A DNA stretch of 64,000 nt from Erythrobacter sp. F6033 (GTDB taxonomy: Bacteria > Pseudomonadota > Alphaproteobacteria > Sphingomonadales > Sphingomonadaceae), in NCBI RefSeq assembly GCF_023016005.1, contig NZ_JALKAZ010000001.1:1984001-2048000 (forward strand), read 5' to 3'. Positions 55,156 to 64,000 of this stretch are shown here, one piece after another (within the stretch, counting starts at the first letter, position 1; every line of letters starts with the position of its first letter). The position numbers and the translations under genes were made by a program. The notes beneath the pieces are model-generated. The model saw only the letters and a program-made list of their open reading frames with translations. It was not told the origin of the DNA and searched no databases.

Positions 55156-56121
55156 CTCAATCTGGATTGCGGCGGGATCGGAAATGCCCGCTGCGACCAG
55201 CAATTGCAGCAGGATGCGCGCTTTTGCCGCGCCTAGAGCGCGCGCGGCGACGAAGCCGTTCACGTCGTCTTCCGGTTCGCGGTCGACCAGACCTTCACCC
55301 AAGCGGCTGGCCCGCACCACATGCAGACCCTCCTTGCACAGCTCCACAAGGCGCTGACGAACCGGATCGGGCATATTGCCCTCACCCACCCCGCAGACGA
55401 TGATCCCGCGTGTTTCGGGCGTCACCAGCCGGTCGACATAATCAGGCGTGATGCCGGCATGGATGAATAGCACCGGCACATCTGGCAGATTGGTGCTGAA
55501 TTTGAACCGCGCCGCCTCGTCGCTGCGCCACGGCGCGCCGAACCAGTCGAGCGCGCTCGGCGTGACCAGACCAACAGCATCACGCGGAAAGCCTGCGAAT
55601 GCGTCAGTTCCGCGTGTGCGATTTTTGCGAATATCTCGCGCAGCAAACACACGGTCGCCCATCACCACCAATACGCCGCGACCCGCTGCATGGGGATCGC
55701 TGGCCACCCGCATCGCATTGGCAAAGTTGCGCAGCCCGTCATAACCCACAGCTGTCGCGGGGCGCATCGCTCCCACCAGCACAACGGGCTTTGTGGTCGG
55801 CAGCGTGACATCAAGCAGAAAAGCCGTTTCCTCAACCGTATCGGTGCCGTGCGTGATGATGATGCCATCGCATGATGGATCGGCGATTCCCGCTGCGGCA
55901 GCCCTATGCAGGTCTTTCCAAATTGCGGGCGACATATCTTCCGAGCCGATATTGGCGATCTGTTTTCCGGTCAGGTTCGCTTCGATGCCCAGCTCTTCGA
56001 CTCGGTTCAAAAAGTCATCAATGCCAATCTGGCCAGGGCGATAATCGTGGCGTGTGGCCGAATCGGCAGCGCCTGCGATGGTGCCTCCGGTGGCCAAAAC
56101 GAGAAGATTTGGGGTGCTCAT
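55141..56121 (-). CDS. Asparaginase (type II-like)
   Basis: Hydrolyses asparagine to aspartate and ammonia. 326 residues with first active-site motif LATGGTIAG (about 9-17) and second IITHGTDTVEETA; LVGAMRPATAVGYDG and GDRVFAARDIRK also match. No signal peptide, so the enzyme is cytoplasmic even though the sequence is closer to type II. Confidence 0.93.
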   Translation of the reverse strand: MSTPNLLVLATGGTIAGAADSATRHDYRPGQIGIDDFLNRVEELGIEANLTGKQIANIGSEDMSPAIWKDLHRAAAAGIADPSCDGIIITHGTDTVEETAFLLDVTLPTTKPVVLVGAMRPATAVGYDGLRNFANAMRVASDPHAAGRGVLVVMGDRVFAARDIRKNRTRGTDAFAGFPRDAVGLVTPSALDWFGAPWRSDEAARFKFSTNLPDVPVLFIHAGITPDYVDRLVTPETRGIIVCGVGEGNMPDPVRQRLVELCKEGLHVVRASRLGEGLVDREPEDDVNGFVAARALGAAKARILLQLLVAAGISDPAAIQIEFDRR

Positions 56122-56230
56122 ACGGTGCGCCTTTACCCGTGAAGTGCATTTTCCACCACATCAGCGATTGATTTTGAATCTTTTGCCGCTAGATAGCGCT
56201 CTCTCGCTCAGCTATGAGCAAGACAACGTG

Positions 56231-56306
56231 GGGCGATTAGCTCAGTTGGTAGAGCATCTCGTTTACACCGAGAGGGTCGGCAGTTCGAGCCTGTCATCGC
56301 CCACCA
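56231..56306 (+). tRNA. tRNA-Val (anticodon UAC)
   Basis: Full cloverleaf: acceptor GGGCGAT pairs with ATCGCCC; D stem GCTC/GAGC; anticodon stem TCTCG/CGAGA with loop TTTACAC, anticodon TAC at 56264-56266; T stem GGCAG/CTGTC with loop TTCGAGC. CCA is encoded at 56304-56306. Confidence 0.97.
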
Positions 56307-56341
56307 CGTTTCCCTGAACATTCGCGATAATCGGCGCTGCT

Positions 56342-56926
56342 CTAGTCAGACAGCGCTTCTCGTATTGCGGCAATGGCCTCTTCCGAATCCCATTCATACC
56401 CTCCTGCAACGCGCAAAACCTCTTTGCCATCGGCATCGAACAGGATTGTGACCGGCATCAGCCCCTCTTCGTTCAGTGCTTGGTTCAGCTGCGCATCGGG
56501 ATCGAGCCATTGTTCAAGATTGACGAATTCACGCTGCGCGAAGAATGGCGCGACCACATCGGCCCCGCGGACATCCTGACTCACAGTGAGAATTTTCACT
56601 TCGCCTTCAAGCGCGGTGCCGAGCGCGTCCAATGTCGGCATTTCGATCACGCATGGCGCGCACCATGTGGCCCACAGGTTGAGCAAAACTGGCGTGCCCT
56701 TCAGATCGGCGGTGTTCAATGTTGCCCCTGATGGATCGCGGAAAGTCAGCTCAGGCAGCTCGGTCCCTTCTTTGAAACGCACAATCTGACCGGGCAGCGG
56801 GGGCGGCGGCGGCGTATAGCTCGGGCCAACAGCCTCTTCCGCCCGTTGCGAAAGGTCTTCCAGCTCACTATCGCACCCGACAAGAACACACGCCGATGCG
56901 GCGAGAATGAGCAAAGACCGGATCAT
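56342..56926 (-). CDS. TlpA/ResA-like thiol-disulfide lipoprotein
   Basis: 194 residues: lipobox LVGC (C18), a proline-rich linker ([13 protein letters not shown]), then a thioredoxin fold with WATWCAPC (C89, C92), [12 protein letters not shown] and [13 protein letters not shown] (cis-proline). Likely reduces or isomerises disulfides in the periplasm, for example in cytochrome c maturation. Its start ATG and that of argH share one CATG. Confidence 0.88.
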   Translation of the reverse strand: MIRSLLILAASACVLVGCDSELEDLSQRAEEAVGPSYTPPPPPLPGQIVRFKEGTELPELTFRDPSGATLNTADLKGTPVLLNLWATWCAPCVIEMPTLDALGTALEGEVKILTVSQDVRGADVVAPFFAQREFVNLEQWLDPDAQLNQALNEEGLMPVTILFDADGKEVLRVAGGYEWDSEEAIAAIREALSD

Positions 56927-58352
56927 GAGCGAAACCTCCAAGACTTCCAGCGCGCAAGAAAGCACCCAATCGAATGCGATGTGGGGCGGCCGGTTCGCAG
57001 ACGGGCCTAGCGCGATCATGCGCGAAATCAACGCCTCAATCCCGTTTGACAAAGCGCTTTGGCGGCAGGATATCGCCGGATCACTGGCGCATGTGGCCAT
57101 GCTCGCAAAGCAAGGGATCGTTAGCGAGGCCGATGCCAAGGCGATCCGTGACGGCCTGAACCAAGTTTCCGCTGAATACGAAAAGGATGGCGTTCCAGAA
57201 GATTGGGACCTTGAAGACATCCACATGACAACCGAAGCGCGGCTCGCGGAAATCGTCGGGCCAGCAGCAGGCCGTTTGCACACCGCGCGCAGTCGCAACG
57301 ATCAGGTGGCGACCGATTTCAAACTGTGGGTGCGTGAGGCGCTCGACGATATGGATGCAGGCCTCGCCGCGCTCCAATGCGCACTCGTAACGCGTGCAGA
57401 CGAGCATGCGGACAGCATTATGCCCGGCTTCACCCACTTGCAGACCGCTCAACCGGTAACGCTCGGCCACCATCTACTCGCCTACTACGAGATGATCCGC
57501 CGAGATCGTTCGCGGATTGCGGATTCGCGTGCCCGACTCAACGAAAGCCCGCTGGGAAGCGCCGCGCTGGCTGGGACCGGTTTCCCGATTGACCGCGATA
57601 TGACGGCATCAGCACTTGGCTTTGACCGACCGACGGCAAACTCGCTTGATGCTGTGTCGGACCGCGATTTCGCGCTCGATTTTCTCTATGTTGCCAGCAC
57701 ATGCGCGCTGCACCTTTCGCGTCTGGCGGAGGAAATGATCATCTGGGCGAGCCAGCCATACGGTTTCGTGCGCATGCCCGATACGCTTTCCACTGGCAGT
57801 TCGATCATGCCGCAGAAGAAAAACCCTGACGCCGCCGAGCTTGTCCGCGGTCATGCCGGGCGCGTGATCGGGTGCAGCACCGCCCTGATGATCACGATGA
57901 AGGGCCTGCCGCTCGCCTATTCAAAGGACATGCAGGACGACAAACCGCCTGTTTTCGAAGCAGCGGGTCTTGTGGCGCTCAGCATTGCAGCCATGACCGG
58001 AATGGTTGCGGACAGCACGTTCAAGACAGACCGGATGCGCCAGGCCGCAGAGCTGGGCTATGCGACCGCGACCGACCTTGCCGATTGGCTGGTGACCGAG
58101 GCCGACATCCCGTTTCGCGAGGCACACCACATTACCGGCGCGGCGGTGAAGCTCGCCGAAAGTCGCGGTGTTGCGTTGGATGAGCTACCCTTGACGGACT
58201 TGAAAGAGATCGATGCGCGCATTGATGACCGGGTGTTCGCAGCGCTCAGCGTCGATGCATCGGTCGCCGCACGATCAAGCTATGGCGGAACCGCTCCTAA
58301 GCAGGTACGTATTCAAGTATCGCGCGCCCGCGCAGAATTGGGTATGGATTGA
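56925..58352 (+). CDS. argH: Argininosuccinate lyase
   Basis: Last step of arginine synthesis. About 475 residues; [37 protein letters not shown], catalytic [13 protein letters not shown] and signature [12 protein letters not shown]. Start uncertain: ATG 56925 (sharing CATG with the divergent gene), ATG 56907, or the ATG of MWGGRF at 56979 are all possible; none has a good ribosome binding site. Confidence 0.95.
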   Translation: MSETSKTSSAQESTQSNAMWGGRFADGPSAIMREINASIPFDKALWRQDIAGSLAHVAMLAKQGIVSEADAKAIRDGLNQVSAEYEKDGVPEDWDLEDIHMTTEARLAEIVGPAAGRLHTARSRNDQVATDFKLWVREALDDMDAGLAALQCALVTRADEHADSIMPGFTHLQTAQPVTLGHHLLAYYEMIRRDRSRIADSRARLNESPLGSAALAGTGFPIDRDMTASALGFDRPTANSLDAVSDRDFALDFLYVASTCALHLSRLAEEMIIWASQPYGFVRMPDTLSTGSSIMPQKKNPDAAELVRGHAGRVIGCSTALMITMKGLPLAYSKDMQDDKPPVFEAAGLVALSIAAMTGMVADSTFKTDRMRQAAELGYATATDLADWLVTEADIPFREAHHITGAAVKLAESRGVALDELPLTDLKEIDARIDDRVFAALSVDASVAARSSYGGTAPKQVRIQVSRARAELGMD

Positions 58353-58354
58353 TA

Positions 58355-58591
58355 ATGCGGACTTTGATTGGCTTGGGAATGGTGTTGACGCTCGCGGCGT
58401 GCGGAACCGTTGCGCCGCTTGCTCCGACAGAAGGCACAAGCTTGCCGCCAGCCCCATACGGCGCGACTGAGAAACCCGCGACCGACGAACTGCTGGAGCT
58501 TGATGCTCTCGCCGCTCCGGAGCGCAGCGTCGAGCTGCGCCGCCGATCCGAAGAACGCGGCGATGATCCGTTCGACCTTCCTCCCGAATAG
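58355..58591 (+). CDS. lptM: LptM-like small lipoprotein
   Basis: 78 residues: MRTLIGLGMVLTLAACGTVA with lipobox LAAC, then a proline-rich, polar tail. Small lipoproteins of this type lie before lysA or dapF in many proteobacteria and are annotated LptM (YifL), which helps disulfide maturation of the LPS translocon LptD/LptE. Assignment rests on position, size and lipobox. Confidence 0.7.
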   Translation: MRTLIGLGMVLTLAACGTVAPLAPTEGTSLPPAPYGATEKPATDELLELDALAAPERSVELRRRSEERGDDPFDLPPE

Positions 58592-58603
58592 ACACACGAG
58601 ACA

Positions 58604-59863
58604 ATGGACCATTTCGCACTCAAAGACGGCGTGATGCACGCCGAAGACGTACCGCTGCCGCGCATCGCGGACGAGGTGGGCACCCCTGTTTATGTCTATT
58701 CCCGCGCCACGCTGGAACGCCATGCGCGTGTTTTCCGAGAGGCTTTGGACGCGGTACCGGACAAGCTGATCGCCTTTGCCGTGAAGGCCAATCCGAACCT
58801 TGCGGTCCTCAGGGTGCTTCAACAGCAGGGATACGGCGCGGATTGCGTGTCCGTGGGCGAAATGCGCCGCGCGCTTGCTGCCGGTATTGCGCCGGAAAAG
58901 ATCGTGTTTTCGGGCGTCGGCAAGACCGCCGCTGAACTGGTTGCCGCTTTGGAAGCGGGTATTGGCCAGTTTAACATCGAGAGCGAAGAGGAAGGTCTGG
59001 AGCTGGCAGAAATCGCCGCTGAGATGGGCCTCGTCGCGCAATGTGCACTGCGGATCAATCCCGATGTCGATGCGGGCACGCATGACAAGATTTCGACCGG
59101 CAAGGCCGATAACAAATTCGGCGTGCCCATCGATCAGGCGGGCCAGATCTTTGGCAAACTCGCCTCGCACGCGAGCGTGAATTTGCGCGGTGTTGCGGTG
59201 CATATTGGCAGCCAGCTTGCCGAGATCGCGCCGCTGGAGCGCGCGTTTGAAAAGCTTGGCGCGCTGGTAAAGGCTTTGCGCGGAGCCGGTCACACGATCA
59301 CGCATGTCGATCTGGGCGGCGGACTGGGTGTGCCATACCGCAAAGGCGAAGTTTTGCCCGCTCCGGCAGAATATGGCGAAATGGTCGCGCGCGTCACAAA
59401 GGATTGGGACGTCGCGCTGATCTTTGAACCGGGCCGCGTGATCGCTGGCAATGCCGGCGTATTGCTGACCCGAGTGGTTCGCGTGAAGCGTGGGCTCAAC
59501 AATCCGTTCGTGATTGTTGATGCTGCGATGAACGATCTTGCCCGCCCAGCACTCTACGGCGCGTACCACCATTTCGAAGCGGTCGAACCGACTGGCGCGG
59601 AGATGACCGCGAACATCGTCGGCCCGATCTGCGAAACGGGCGACACCTTTGCCATGGGCCGCGAGTGCGATGCGCTGCAGAGCGGCGAACTTGCCGTGTT
59701 CCGCACCGCAGGTGCTTATGGCGCGACGATGGCCTCCAGCTACAACTCACGCGGTTTTGTTGCCGAGGTGCTCGTCGATGGCGACCAGTTTGCGGTCGTC
59801 GCAGACCGGATTGACGCCGGATCAATCATGGATGCCGAAAGAGTACCGGACTGGCTCGCATGA
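58604..59863 (+). CDS. lysA: Diaminopimelate decarboxylase
   Basis: Final step of lysine synthesis. 419 residues of the fold-III PLP family: PLP lysine K61 in FAVKANPNL, HIGSQL, LGGGLGVPY, EPGRVIAGNAG, and C-terminal GPICETGDTFA and GAYGATMASSYNSR. 12 nt after lptM; 4-nt overlap with the siroheme gene that follows. Confidence 0.96.
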   Translation: MDHFALKDGVMHAEDVPLPRIADEVGTPVYVYSRATLERHARVFREALDAVPDKLIAFAVKANPNLAVLRVLQQQGYGADCVSVGEMRRALAAGIAPEKIVFSGVGKTAAELVAALEAGIGQFNIESEEEGLELAEIAAEMGLVAQCALRINPDVDAGTHDKISTGKADNKFGVPIDQAGQIFGKLASHASVNLRGVAVHIGSQLAEIAPLERAFEKLGALVKALRGAGHTITHVDLGGGLGVPYRKGEVLPAPAEYGEMVARVTKDWDVALIFEPGRVIAGNAGVLLTRVVRVKRGLNNPFVIVDAAMNDLARPALYGAYHHFEAVEPTGAEMTANIVGPICETGDTFAMGRECDALQSGELAVFRTAGAYGATMASSYNSRGFVAEVLVDGDQFAVVADRIDAGSIMDAERVPDWLA

Positions 59864-60729
59864 CAGGTTCAACGCCTGAACTGGAAAGCCTGCCGCTGTT
59901 CCACCAGATTGCGGGTCAACAGGTTCTTGTTCTGGGCGAAGGCGAAGCCGCCGAACCCAAACGCCGACTGGTGAAACGCGCGGGCGGCGTGGTCGTCGAT
60001 GACATCCAACGTGCGATTGATGAAGGCGTGCGGATTGCCTTTGTCGCCTATGACGATGCGAAGGCGTGTGAAGCGGCGGCGATCAATCTGCGCTGCGCTG
60101 GTATGCTGGTGAATGTTGTCGATCGACCTGAACTGTGCGATTTCACCACGCCGAGCATTTTGGATCGCAATCCATTGCTTATCGCCGTTGGAACCGGGGG
60201 CGCGTCAGCTGGCCTTGCGAAACATGTGCGGCTCAGGCTCGAGCGGGTTTTGCCCGAAACACTGGGCAAACTTGCTCGTGCTCTTTTTGCCGCCCGCCCG
60301 GCCCTGCGTTTGAACTATCCCGATGGAACCGACCGGCGGCGCGTGATCGACGAGGCACTGCGCGAAGGCGGCGTGCTGGATCCACTTGATGCGGGATCGC
60401 ATGCCAAGGTTGAAAGCTGGGCTAGCGGCGGAGCAGATGCGCCGGAAGCGCGCGCCGAGGCCTTCACTTTGGCGAGTGATGATCCGGACGATCTTACACT
60501 CAAGCAAGCGCGCTTGTTGGGAGAAGCAGACGTTGTCTGCGCCGACGGCGATGTACCTGCAGCTATCCTCGCCCGAGCCCGCGCTGACGCCGAGCGTTTC
60601 CAATGCGATCAGGATGACTGCCCAAGTGCCGGGGGTCCAGCGACTGAAACCCGATCCTGTCCAAAGGCGGCTTCCCTACTTACCGATGCAAAGTTAACGG
60701 TGATCCTGCGCAGCACGCCTAAAGACTAA
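59860..60729 (+). CDS. Siroheme synthase N-domain protein with truncated SUMT-like tail
   Basis: 289 residues. Residues 10-200 match precorrin-2 dehydrogenase/sirohydrochlorin ferrochelatase, the N-terminal domain of CysG (SLPLFHQIAGQQVLVLGEGE, NVVDRPELCDFTTPSI, VGTGGASAGLAKHVR). Residues 205-248 (SDDPDDLTLKQARLL, GEADVV, PAAILARARADAERF) strongly recall the start of the SUMT methyltransferase domain of CysG, but that domain is not continued; a Cys-rich tail follows. So this is a CysG-like protein in which SUMT is reduced to a fragment. Confidence 0.82.
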   Translation: MTGSTPELESLPLFHQIAGQQVLVLGEGEAAEPKRRLVKRAGGVVVDDIQRAIDEGVRIAFVAYDDAKACEAAAINLRCAGMLVNVVDRPELCDFTTPSILDRNPLLIAVGTGGASAGLAKHVRLRLERVLPETLGKLARALFAARPALRLNYPDGTDRRRVIDEALREGGVLDPLDAGSHAKVESWASGGADAPEARAEAFTLASDDPDDLTLKQARLLGEADVVCADGDVPAAILARARADAERFQCDQDDCPSAGGPATETRSCPKAASLLTDAKLTVILRSTPKD

Positions 60730-60738
60730 ATAGCTAGC

Positions 60739-61365
60739 TCAAGCCGGTTTTATCGGTTGCCTCAGGATAGTTCTAAGCTTTTCAGGTGGCGTTCTACGCG
60801 GGTCGCTCAAATATATTTCGTGATGCGGACCGTTAAAGGTCATCCCAAGCGATGGCATAAGGTCATCATGCAAATATTTCAGGACGGGCGCTTCATCGGC
60901 ATAGCTGCCGATATGCAGCTTTTGCAACGACAGCCCTTCTTCCAGCGAATCCATCCTGAGGGCTGAAAAATCGAGATCAGCCTTCTTGCGCGAAACGCCC
61001 TCCATTGCGCGCGCGAAGTCTTCCCCAGATATCCAATTAGGGACCATGATCATCATGGTCCAACACCACTCATCCCGGCGATCCTGAGTGAATGCGTCGA
61101 GGTCCTCGGACCACCACAGACCCTCCATCGGGGGGACCACATAATCGCGCCCGAGTTCCTGCTTGCTGAAGAATTTGAGGCCGTAAGCGGCAGGATAAAG
61201 AACACCAAGCGCGTCGAGATAGGCTTGCGACGTTCCGGGAGCGCCCTGCCCGTCTACCATCAGGAAGTTCAAACGAGGAAGAACCACCTCCTCGAAACGG
61301 CCAGTGGATGCCGTAAAGAGCTGTTTCAGGGTCGTTTTAAAATCAGTCTTGGAACTCGCGGCCAT
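60739..61365 (-). CDS. GyrI-like small-molecule-binding domain protein
   Basis: 208 residues with PRLNFLMVDGQGAPGTSQAY, YPAAYGLKFFSK, PPMEGLWW and a C-terminal HHEIYLSDPRRTPPEKLRTIL, a pattern seen in standalone GyrI-like proteins. They resemble the ligand pocket of BmrR-type regulators. No DNA-binding domain here. Lies 11 nt downstream of the receiver-MarR gene on the same strand. Confidence 0.8.
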   Translation of the reverse strand: MAASSKTDFKTTLKQLFTASTGRFEEVVLPRLNFLMVDGQGAPGTSQAYLDALGVLYPAAYGLKFFSKQELGRDYVVPPMEGLWWSEDLDAFTQDRRDEWCWTMMIMVPNWISGEDFARAMEGVSRKKADLDFSALRMDSLEEGLSLQKLHIGSYADEAPVLKYLHDDLMPSLGMTFNGPHHEIYLSDPRRTPPEKLRTILRQPIKPA

Positions 61366-61376
61366 TGATCCAGCCT

Positions 61377-62357
61377 CTACGCAGCCAATCTGTGCTCAAC
61401 ACCAACCTCAGCGAAATATCGCGCCATCGCCTCAAGCGATTGATCGCTGAGCACGACAAAGGCGCGGCGCTTGTCGGCAGGATCAGCCACCCGCTCAAAC
61501 ACGCCAGTTTCGACCAATTGTTTGATCCAGCGCAGCGCCGTGGTGGCTGGAACACCCGCCGCAATGCAAAGTGACGTTACGCACACACGTTGATGCTCTG
61601 CATGGGCCGCAGTCAGGTCCAGCAACATGTCCCATGCCGGATCGGCAAAAAGCTCCGCATCGAAGAAACGCGAACGCGCCTGACGATTGGCAATGATCTG
61701 CCGAACGGTGGAAGGATCGGGTAGCGGCAACCGCGCCGCGCTCTGCCTCGAAGATACCGGCTCATTCTTGCCGCGGAAACTCTGTTTGAAATCGGAAAGC
61801 CGTTGAGGCTCGCTATCATTGGAAAGGGATATTTCATCAAGCTGCTGAGCAATGGCGTCCACTTGCTGCGAGAGACGCAGTAAAGCAATCCGATCCTCTT
61901 CGCCCATCTCGCGCACACGCTCGTTCGAAACATCGGCGAGCACCCTACCGACGGCGACGACTCGCTCAGCACGACTAGGTTCGACAAGGATTTGCGGCTT
62001 TGATTGATCGAGCGCCGCAAACACATCGTCCAGTGCATTCAAAGAGGTGGCGACAATCAATTGCGCTCCGGTGCGCGCAACTCGCATATCCAGCCTGCTG
62101 AGAGCCGCCATGCCCGCTGCATCAACCATCGGGCAATCAACCATCACCACATCACCAAGGAGCGTCAGCGGCCCCTCGAGCAGGTCAGAGATCGCACCAC
62201 CTTGCGCACAGCGGAACCCCGCGCCGGCCAAATCCTCCGCAATCTGCGCGCGGGTGACTTCTCGATCGGCAAAAATCGCCACACGCGCCGGCAAGCCCGC
62301 CGCATCGCGCGCGCCATCATATGAAAAATCCTGAGTGGTGTATTCAGCCTGCGCCAT
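61377..62357 (-). CDS. Receiver-like/MarR-type winged-helix fusion regulator
   Basis: 326 residues. The first 140 residues look like a degenerate receiver (RVAIFADREVTRAQIAEDL, DVVMVDCPMVDAAGM, GAQLIVATSLNA, PQILVEPSRAERVV). A linker with a short coiled coil follows (ALLRLSQQVDAIAQQLDEIS). The C-terminus (about 240-320) is a MarR-type winged helix: CVTSLCIAAGVPATTALRWI, QLVETGVFERVADPADKRR. Target genes unknown. Confidence 0.75.
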   Translation of the reverse strand: MAQAEYTTQDFSYDGARDAAGLPARVAIFADREVTRAQIAEDLAGAGFRCAQGGAISDLLEGPLTLLGDVVMVDCPMVDAAGMAALSRLDMRVARTGAQLIVATSLNALDDVFAALDQSKPQILVEPSRAERVVAVGRVLADVSNERVREMGEEDRIALLRLSQQVDAIAQQLDEISLSNDSEPQRLSDFKQSFRGKNEPVSSRQSAARLPLPDPSTVRQIIANRQARSRFFDAELFADPAWDMLLDLTAAHAEHQRVCVTSLCIAAGVPATTALRWIKQLVETGVFERVADPADKRRAFVVLSDQSLEAMARYFAEVGVEHRLAA

Positions 62358-62484
62358 CGAATCGCCTCCAAATTGAAGAACGAGAGTAGAACAAATAGAG
62401 ATCAGGTCAAGATAATGGGCTGCTTTCTATCTTTTGAACGAGGGCAATTGAACCATTTGTGCCTATCCACGGACTACCCATGTG

Positions 62485-63057
62485 ATGAACGAAACCGCCC
62501 GACCTTCTCCGCCCAAAACAGGCGTATTGTTCGACGAGCTGCTCGTCGTGATGGTGCAACAGGGCGATCGCGGCGCGTTGAATCGGCTTTATGCGAGGTG
62601 GGAGAAACGACTTGTTCGTGCGGCCTATCGCTATACCGGCGATGCCGAACTGGCTCGCGATCTTGCGCAGGAATGCTGGATCGGCATCTGGAAAGGGATC
62701 GGGGGCCTTCGCAATCCGGCGCGGTTTCGCAGCTATGCCTTCGCCATATTGCACCGGCGCGGCGCCACTCATCTGCGCAGCGCGATACGAGAACGCGATC
62801 GGCTGTCGGAACAAGTGATCGAGAATACTCAGGATGCGCCGCAGGATGACACCCTCGCTCTGCAACAGGCATTTGCCACATTGCCACCTAATCAACGCCT
62901 CGCCGCGCATCTGTATTTTGTCGAAGGCCTAACCCTAGCGGAAATCGCAGATGTCCAATCCATTCCGACAGGCACCGCGAAAAGCCGCCTGTTCCACGCG
63001 CGTCGCAAATTGAAAGCGGCGCTTAGTCCAGACTTCACCGAAGGAGACTTGCCATGA
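62485..63057 (+). CDS. ECF-type RNA polymerase sigma factor
   Basis: 190 residues: region 2 with ARDLAQECWIGIWKGIGGLR, region 4 with LPPNQRLAAHLYFVEGLTLA and EIADVQSIPTGTAKSRLFHA. ATG at 62485 is taken; a GTG one codon upstream is also possible. The next gene overlaps by 4 nt and probably modulates the sigma factor. Confidence 0.88.
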   Translation: MNETARPSPPKTGVLFDELLVVMVQQGDRGALNRLYARWEKRLVRAAYRYTGDAELARDLAQECWIGIWKGIGGLRNPARFRSYAFAILHRRGATHLRSAIRERDRLSEQVIENTQDAPQDDTLALQQAFATLPPNQRLAAHLYFVEGLTLAEIADVQSIPTGTAKSRLFHARRKLKAALSPDFTEGDLP

Positions 63058-63437
63058 GCAACACCAACCCAACAGACGTCAAAATCACAGAGGCATTGGG
63101 CAGCGATGATCACGAATTCCTCGCAAGCCTCGATGCAGATCGCGGCATGTTCCAACAAATCGGCGATAGCTGGCACGGGCCGCTGGGCGGCTGGGCGCGC
63201 TTTGCCTTTTTCATCGCGATCGTGATCGGTATCGGCCTTGCCTACAGTTTTTACCGCGCGGTCACGGCAGACAGCACCGACATCCTGTTAGGCTGGGGGC
63301 TGACCGTAATCGGTTTGCTGGTAATGCAGGGATTTCTGAAAGAATGGATGTTCGCCCGGATGAACATGCTGACCTTGTTGAGCGAAGTGAAGAAGCTGCA
63401 GGTTCAGGTCGCAATGCTTAACGACAAAGACAGCTGA
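63054..63437 (+). CDS. DUF6768-like membrane protein, possible anti-sigma partner
   Basis: 127 residues: a cytoplasmic N-terminus (about 1-48), two membrane helices (about 49-67 and 77-92) and a C-terminal amphipathic helix (TLLSEVKKLQVQVAML). Overlap with the sigma-factor gene suggests a regulator acting on it at the membrane. The zinc-binding HxxxCxxC of classical anti-sigma factors is absent. Confidence 0.65.
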   Translation: MSNTNPTDVKITEALGSDDHEFLASLDADRGMFQQIGDSWHGPLGGWARFAFFIAIVIGIGLAYSFYRAVTADSTDILLGWGLTVIGLLVMQGFLKEWMFARMNMLTLLSEVKKLQVQVAMLNDKDS

Positions 63438-63444
63438 TCCGCGT

Positions 63445-64000
63445 TTAGCGGCGGATTTCGATCGGGGTGCCGTCGGGCACGATGCTCCACAGCTCCTCGA
63501 TCTCTTCATTCGTCAACGCGATACAGCCATCGGTCCAGTCGCCTTGCAGTGGCGGCCCGCGATAGCCTGTTGGCTGACCGTGAATGAAGATATCTCCGCC
63601 CGGCGAGCGTCCGTATTGCGCGGCAAAGGCGCGGTCATAGGTATTGGGGTAGGAAATACGCAGACTCAGATGATAGCTGCTGCGCGGGTTGCGGGTGTCG
63701 ATCGTATAAATGCCTTCCGGCGTCCTCTCGTCCCCTTCAAACCGTTTGTGTCCCATCGGCGCGTCGCCAAACTGTATCCCGCGATAGGCGCGGATCGGCT
63801 GACCATTGCTATAAGCGACCAACAGCCGCTCTGATTTATCAACGATCAGATAATCGGCCAGCACCCGCGCGGCGGGCCTGTTTGGCTGATAATCAGGAAT
63901 GGAACGCGCAGCAACACGCGGCTCAGAAACAGGCGCGTTGACTGTCTCATTCGCCGGTGAAGAACAACCAGCAAGGGTAACCAGGAGCAAGAAGGCAACT
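63445..64000 (-). CDS. L,D-transpeptidase (YkuD/YafK-like) lipoprotein, N-terminus outside window
   Basis: Visible frame covers about 185 residues and runs off the window edge upstream of VAFLLLVTLAGC, so the start lies beyond 64000 and a lipobox (LAGC) is present. Catalytic motif: IFIHGQPTG then WTDGCIAL, the variant with DGC instead of HGC found in the YafK group. Makes or cuts peptidoglycan cross-links or anchors lipoproteins. Confidence 0.85.
   Translation of the reverse strand, partial: VAFLLLVTLAGCSSPANETVNAPVSEPRVAARSIPDYQPNRPAARVLADYLIVDKSERLLVAYSNGQPIRAYRGIQFGDAPMGHKRFEGDERTPEGIYTIDTRNPRSSYHLSLRISYPNTYDRAFAAQYGRSPGGDIFIHGQPTGYRGPPLQGDWTDGCIALTNEEIEELWSIVPDGTPIEIRR

Overview
The window looks like chromosome of an alphaproteobacterium, most likely a sphingomonad of the Erythrobacteraceae type. 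The DNA is GC-rich and genes are tightly packed with many ATGA-type stop/start overlaps. Several gene sets point the same way: a CcrM-type GANTC methyltransferase, a split pntAA/pntAB/pntB transhydrogenase, the chvI-chvG-hprK-rapZ-EIIA-HPr signalling block, a DUF1285-Nudix-CCA operon, argH-lptM-lysA, TonB and porin-like barrels. There are no rRNA genes, prophage, CRISPR array or intact insertion sequence. The single RNA gene seen is a tRNA-Val(UAC).

Layout. 1-2.8 kb (minus): proton-translocating transhydrogenase with a secreted protein encoded inside the operon, and a 40-residue cytochrome oxidase subunit IV. 3-16 kb: a bEBP-like regulator, SDR, PhoD-like phosphatase, folP, an outer-membrane barrel, ccrM with a cell-cycle-like promoter, a Ca/Na exchanger, rnhB, a sugar dehydrogenase, and DUF1285-Nudix-CCA. 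16-24.7 kb: parC, a 650-bp spacer with an ordered repeat cluster, small envelope proteins, a DUF2975/XRE pair and a bacterial voltage-gated sodium channel. 24.7-38.6 kb: M14 peptidase, a coupled cysteine desulfurase pair plus 2Fe-2S ferredoxin, a hairpin-rich spacer, tonB, a DUF885 peptidase, a cNMP-binding/thioredoxin-reductase-like fusion, an HExxH/TPR protein and DUF937-type proteins. 38.7-45.9 kb: pckA divergent from the ChvI/ChvG-PTS regulatory block, a plausible carbon/envelope-stress control unit. 46-56 kb: small envelope genes, rmuC, def, recR, fmt, truA and asparaginase. 56.2-64 kb: tRNA-Val, a TlpA-like lipoprotein, argH-lptM-lysA, a siroheme synthase N-domain protein, a receiver-MarR fusion, an ECF sigma factor with a DUF6768-like partner, and a partial L,D-transpeptidase.

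Most of the window is core housekeeping. The structures that ordinary annotation would miss are: an 84-bp palindromic repeat translated in frame inside the start of pntB; a symmetric cluster of CTGTAGG-N7-TGACA sites upstream of parC; six GANTC sites, a DnaA box and a CtrA-like box in the ccrM promoter; an array of seven small hairpins upstream of tonB; a hairpin that buries the ribosome binding site of the gene at 35962; two divergent gene pairs whose start codons share one CATG; and an unlisted 52-residue gene at 49836-49994.
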